Shown: positions 60,658 to 64,000 of the stretch, piece by piece
Numbering within the stretch: the stretch's first letter is position 1
Layout: each line of letters opens with the position of its first letter
Source of the DNA: Nitrospina sp.
Lineage (GTDB): Bacteria; Nitrospinota; Nitrospinia; Nitrospinales; VA-1
DNA: 64,000 nt
Assembly: GCA_018673915.1 (NCBI GenBank)
Contig: JABHBK010000067.1
Span: 187,292-251,291 of the forward strand
Direction: 5' to 3'
Program-made: the position numbers and the translations under genes
Notes under the pieces: generated by a model
Seen by the model: only the letters and a program-made list of their open reading frames with translations
Told to the model about the DNA's origin: nothing
The model's database searches: none

Positions 60658-61599
60658 TTAATTACCATTCAAGGCGGCTAAGGAATTTGACAAACTCTCT
60701 CGGTCTCCCACCTGATAACAATTGATATTCCTGTTAAATCTTTTAATCAGCCCGCTTAACACTTTTCCCGAACCCAATTCTACAACCGAATCTATCTCCT
60801 GATCCACCAGCACCTGCATCGTTTCAGACCAACGAACGGGAGAACAAACCTGTTTGATAAGAGCAGATCTAGCTTCACTCCCTTTAGTAATGGGTTTTGC
60901 CTCAATGTTGGTGATTATAGGATAGGACAGGTTGTAAAATTCGGTCTGCTCCAATTCTTTTTGAAGCTTTAATTCAGCGGGCTTCATAAGAACACTGTGA
61001 AACGGCGCACTCACCGGCAAAGGTACCGCTTTTTTCGCGCCCGCCTTTAACGCTTTTTCTGAAGCCTGCTCAACGGCCTCCTTATGACCTGCGATGACCG
61101 TTTGCACAGGACTGTTTAAGTTTGCCGGCTGCACTATGAAAGAGTCTTCAGAAATTTGATCGCACAATTCCTGAAGGGCATCAATCTCCAATCCAATAAT
61201 GGCGGCCATTGTTCCTACGCCTACTGGAACCGCCTCCTGCATAAACTGACCTCGCAAACGAACCAGTCTTACCGCATCTTTAAACTGAAGAGCTCCTGCT
61301 GAGACCAATGCCGAAAATTCACCCAAGCTATGGCCCGCTGCAAGTACCGAATCTATACCATTTTCCCTTAATATTTTCAAGGCCATTGTACTATGAACCA
61401 ACAGTGCCGGCTGGGTATTTTCCGTTAATCTCAAAGTTTCTTCTGGGCCATTAAAACAAATACTTGCCAGGTCATATCCTAAAACCTCATTGGCCTCCTC
61501 CATCAGCTCACGGGCTGATGGGACATGGTCATAGAAATCCTTACCCATACCAACGAATTGAGAACCCTGACCGGGAAAAACAAATGCAACTTTTACCAT
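60658..61599 (-). CDS. fabD: Malonyl CoA-ACP transacylase
   Basis: FVFPGQGSQFVGMGKDFY; AAGHSLGEFSALVSAGAL; PVSAPFHSVLMKPA. Confidence 0.96.
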   Translation of the reverse strand: MVKVAFVFPGQGSQFVGMGKDFYDHVPSARELMEEANEVLGYDLASICFNGPEETLRLTENTQPALLVHSTMALKILRENGIDSVLAAGHSLGEFSALVSAGALQFKDAVRLVRLRGQFMQEAVPVGVGTMAAIIGLEIDALQELCDQISEDSFIVQPANLNSPVQTVIAGHKEAVEQASEKALKAGAKKAVPLPVSAPFHSVLMKPAELKLQKELEQTEFYNLSYPIITNIEAKPITKGSEARSALIKQVCSPVRWSETMQVLVDQEIDSVVELGSGKVLSGLIKRFNRNINCYQVGDRESLSNSLAALNGN

Positions 61600-62594
61600 T
61601 TGATCACCGCCGATCCCCAGGTTAGTCCCGCACCGACTGCTGCCAGCACAGAGGTTTGCTTTGGTTTAATACTACCCGTCCGTCTTGCTTCATCGACCCC
61701 TATCGGGATAGAAGCACCAGACGTATTCCCATATTTATGGATATTCATGAATACTTTTTCCATTGGGTATTCAAGCCTTTCGGCAACAGCACGAATTATT
61801 CGTTGATTCGCTTGATGGGGTACCAGAATTCCCACTTCCTCCATACTAAGACCATTGAACTCTAAAGCTTCACGAATCACATCTGTCATTCTCTTAACAG
61901 CCACCTTAAAAGTCGCATTGCCGGACATTTTGATAAAGTATTTTTTATTATCTATATCCTCTTTATTAATCCCTGTCTTGCCAATACCTCCCGGAACACA
62001 AATCAGATCTGACAAGCTCCCATCCGAATATATGTGCGTGGATAAAATTCCCAAGGGCTTTTCCTGCTCCACCCGCTTTAACAACATGGCCCCTGCCCCA
62101 TCGCCAAATAAAATACAGGTCGCTCTATCCGACCAATCAACTATCCTCGAGTTGACCTCACTACCAATAAGTAAAATATTTTCGTAACGCCCCGTCTTCA
62201 AATATTGCTCAGCGATAGAAAGGCCAAAAATAAATCCCGAGCATACAGCCGAAATATCATAAGCAGCGGCACCAAAAGCATGAAGCTCGTTTTGAACAAA
62301 ACAAGCGGTAGAAGGAAATAACACATCCGGGCTGGAAGTGGCGACTATGATCAAATCTAAATTTTCCGGACTTAACCCGCCCTCTTCCAATGCCTGTTTC
62401 CCAGCCTTAGCCGCCATCACCGATGCGGATTCTTCTTCCGAAGCAATCCGGCGTTCATGAATTCCAGTCCTCTCGGTGATCCACGCATCCGAAGTATTCA
62501 GGGTTTTTTCCAAATCCTGATTGGTGAGGATTTTTTCCGGCAAATAAGAACCCGTTCCGGCAACTACAGCTTGAAAAGATTTATTATTCGTCAT
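61593..62594 (-). CDS. fabH: 3-oxoacyl-ACP synthase III
   Basis: GTGSYLPEKILTN; DISAVCSGFIFGL; VPHQANQRII; NIHKYGNTSGASIPIG. Confidence 0.97.
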   Translation of the reverse strand: MTNNKSFQAVVAGTGSYLPEKILTNQDLEKTLNTSDAWITERTGIHERRIASEEESASVMAAKAGKQALEEGGLSPENLDLIIVATSSPDVLFPSTACFVQNELHAFGAAAYDISAVCSGFIFGLSIAEQYLKTGRYENILLIGSEVNSRIVDWSDRATCILFGDGAGAMLLKRVEQEKPLGILSTHIYSDGSLSDLICVPGGIGKTGINKEDIDNKKYFIKMSGNATFKVAVKRMTDVIREALEFNGLSMEEVGILVPHQANQRIIRAVAERLEYPMEKVFMNIHKYGNTSGASIPIGVDEARRTGSIKPKQTSVLAAVGAGLTWGSAVIKW

Positions 62595-62609
62595 TAGAGT
62601 AGGGAGTTA

Positions 62610-63725
62610 TCAAGATTCGTCTTGGCTTTTATCTTGCGGTTTGTCGTTTTCAGGCGGTTGAATGGGTTCATCCCCAAATGCAATACTTTTAATCTGATTC
62701 CAAATAGTACCTTTAGCCGCCTCTACATCCATTAAGTTTGATTCAATATCTTCTCGAATATGCTCGGTTATCTTCTTTTCGCTCAATTCGCAAGCCCTAT
62801 TGATAGCATTTTTGATTGCTTTAGGCGATGAGCTCCCATGCGCAATAATAACGACTCCATTAACTCCTAATAGGGGTGCCCCTCCGGTTTCTGAGTAATC
62901 AACTTTTTTCTTAAACTGGTCTAACTGTGGTTTCAATAGTAGATAACCCAGTTTGCTGGCCCAATTACTCTGAAACATCCTTTTAAGATTGGCCCCGATC
63001 ATTTCAGCCAGGCTCTCACTTATCTTGAGCGCAACGTTCCCAGTAAACCCATCACAAACGATCACATCCGCATTGCCTCGATAAACTTCCTTACCTTCTA
63101 TATTACCGATAAAATTAATGTGGCTGGATTTAAGCATCTGAAACGCCTCCTTGACAATTTCATTGCCCTTACCATCCTCTTCACCAATACTGAGCAAACC
63201 CACTCGGGGGTTTTCCTTTTCAAGAATATATTCAGCAAAAACATGCCCCATGATTCCAAACTGAAATAACTGATTGGATTTGCAGTCCACATTTGCGCCA
63301 GCATCCAAAAGAATGGCGTTGCCCTTTAAGGTAGGTAATTGGATGGTAATAGCGGGTCTATCCACTCCTTTTAAGGGTCTTAAAATGACCGTCGAATAAG
63401 CCAAAACTGCACCCGTATTGCCAGCACTGACAAAGGCGGAGGCCGTCCCCTCTTTTAGGAGGTCCAGCCCAATTTTCATAGATGATTTACGTTTAGAGCG
63501 AAGAACTTTTCCGGGAACATCATGCATTTCCACAACCTCATCGGCGTGGACTACCGTAATTGGAAGCTTGTGATCAGGGTCAAGACGATCCAGAACGGCT
63601 TGAACCGTGTCGGATAAACCGGTGAGAATAATTTGAGTATTATATTCCGTTGCCGCAAGAACCGCGCCTTCCACGGCGGCTTCTGGAGAATGATCGCCAC
63701 CCATGGCGTCAACCACGATTTTCAT
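62610..63725 (-). CDS. plsX: Phosphate acyltransferase
   Basis: VVDAMGGDHSPEAAVEGAV; SAGNTGAVLAYST; DGFTGNVALKISE; GVVIIAHGSSSPKAI. Confidence 0.96.
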   Translation of the reverse strand: MKIVVDAMGGDHSPEAAVEGAVLAATEYNTQIILTGLSDTVQAVLDRLDPDHKLPITVVHADEVVEMHDVPGKVLRSKRKSSMKIGLDLLKEGTASAFVSAGNTGAVLAYSTVILRPLKGVDRPAITIQLPTLKGNAILLDAGANVDCKSNQLFQFGIMGHVFAEYILEKENPRVGLLSIGEEDGKGNEIVKEAFQMLKSSHINFIGNIEGKEVYRGNADVIVCDGFTGNVALKISESLAEMIGANLKRMFQSNWASKLGYLLLKPQLDQFKKKVDYSETGGAPLLGVNGVVIIAHGSSSPKAIKNAINRACELSEKKITEHIREDIESNLMDVEAAKGTIWNQIKSIAFGDEPIQPPENDKPQDKSQDES

Positions 63726-63825
63726 CTATGAACCTGGCTCCTTTCCACTAGCCGTGGAGGCAATAGTAGTGGCTCGTAAGCCGCGAAAACATTTTGCTCG
63801 CCCAAGAAAGTTGTTGTACTTTGCC

Positions 63826-63842
63826 ACCGGCGGCTCGCCGGT
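63826..63842. other. GC-rich hairpin in the rpmF-plsX intergenic region
   Basis: ACCGGCG-GCT-CGCCGGT, 7-bp perfect stem with 3-nt loop. Confidence 0.45.
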
Positions 63843-63904
63843 CAGAGGGCGTTGGAAATTTTTTAGCAGGAAATGAGTGACCAAGCAGTGATAAAACAGA
63901 GGTA

Positions 63905-64000
63905 TTAAACCGCTTCGACTTCCATCACTTCTTTGCCTTTGTAATAACCGCAATGCGCGCAGATATGATGCGGACGGGCCATTTCGTGGCATTGAGGGCA
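63905..64000 (-). CDS. rpmF: 50S ribosomal protein L32, C-terminal part (5' end beyond window)
   Basis: Reverse strand translates [31 protein letters not shown]-stop with the two CxxC pairs of L32; upstream of plsX. Confidence 0.9.
   Translation of the reverse strand, partial: CPQCHEMARPHHICAHCGYYKGKEVMEVEAV

Noticed and set aside
63726-63992. 88-aa minus-strand ORF ([20 protein letters not shown]...)
   Set aside because: It overlaps rpmF in another frame. The L32 zinc-ribbon frame ([17 protein letters not shown]) is the convincing one.

Overview
The window looks like ordinary chromosomal DNA from a Gram-negative bacterium. The fab cluster order, a FliL/FliK cluster and large hybrid kinases would fit a Nitrospinota or deltaproteobacterial-like genome, but the taxon is an inference. 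I saw no rRNA, tRNA, CRISPR array, IS element or prophage. Left to right: 3' part of carB; a CsgG/FlgT-like secreted protein; SUMF1-like protein; nth; an M14 AstE/AspA-like enzyme; mltD-like LysM transglycosylase; a minus-strand block (HPr-fusion, NUDIX, cvpA, aminotransferase, coaE, fliL, hypothetical, fliK-like, FlhB C-domain-like); HNH nuclease; FAD-linked oxidase and VOC protein with an unlisted 52-aa membrane ORF; a MoxR-AAA plus 610-aa orphan pair; glycosyltransferase 39; GNAT; murJ; thrH-like; M32 peptidase; a candidate iron locus (ferritin-like hairpin protein, cytochrome c-FTR1 fusion, PepSY-TM/7-bladed BNR propeller protein) preceded by a sigma70/Fur-like promoter; two aldolases; a large c-di-GMP/phosphorelay block with two giant hybrid kinases; EVE protein; a tandemly duplicated small lipoprotein; GAF-HD-GYP; mgtE; radical SAM; and the rpmF-plsX-fabH-fabD-fabG-acpP-fabF-rnc cluster. 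The best candidates for undescribed biology are (1) the iron locus, whose two adjacent membrane proteins share a novel C-terminal His/Cys helical tail, (2) the MoxR + TIKI/TraB-like orphan pair without a vWA partner, and (3) the neighbouring hybrid kinases, each with a triplicated sensor module. No database search was possible; family names come from motifs read in the translations.
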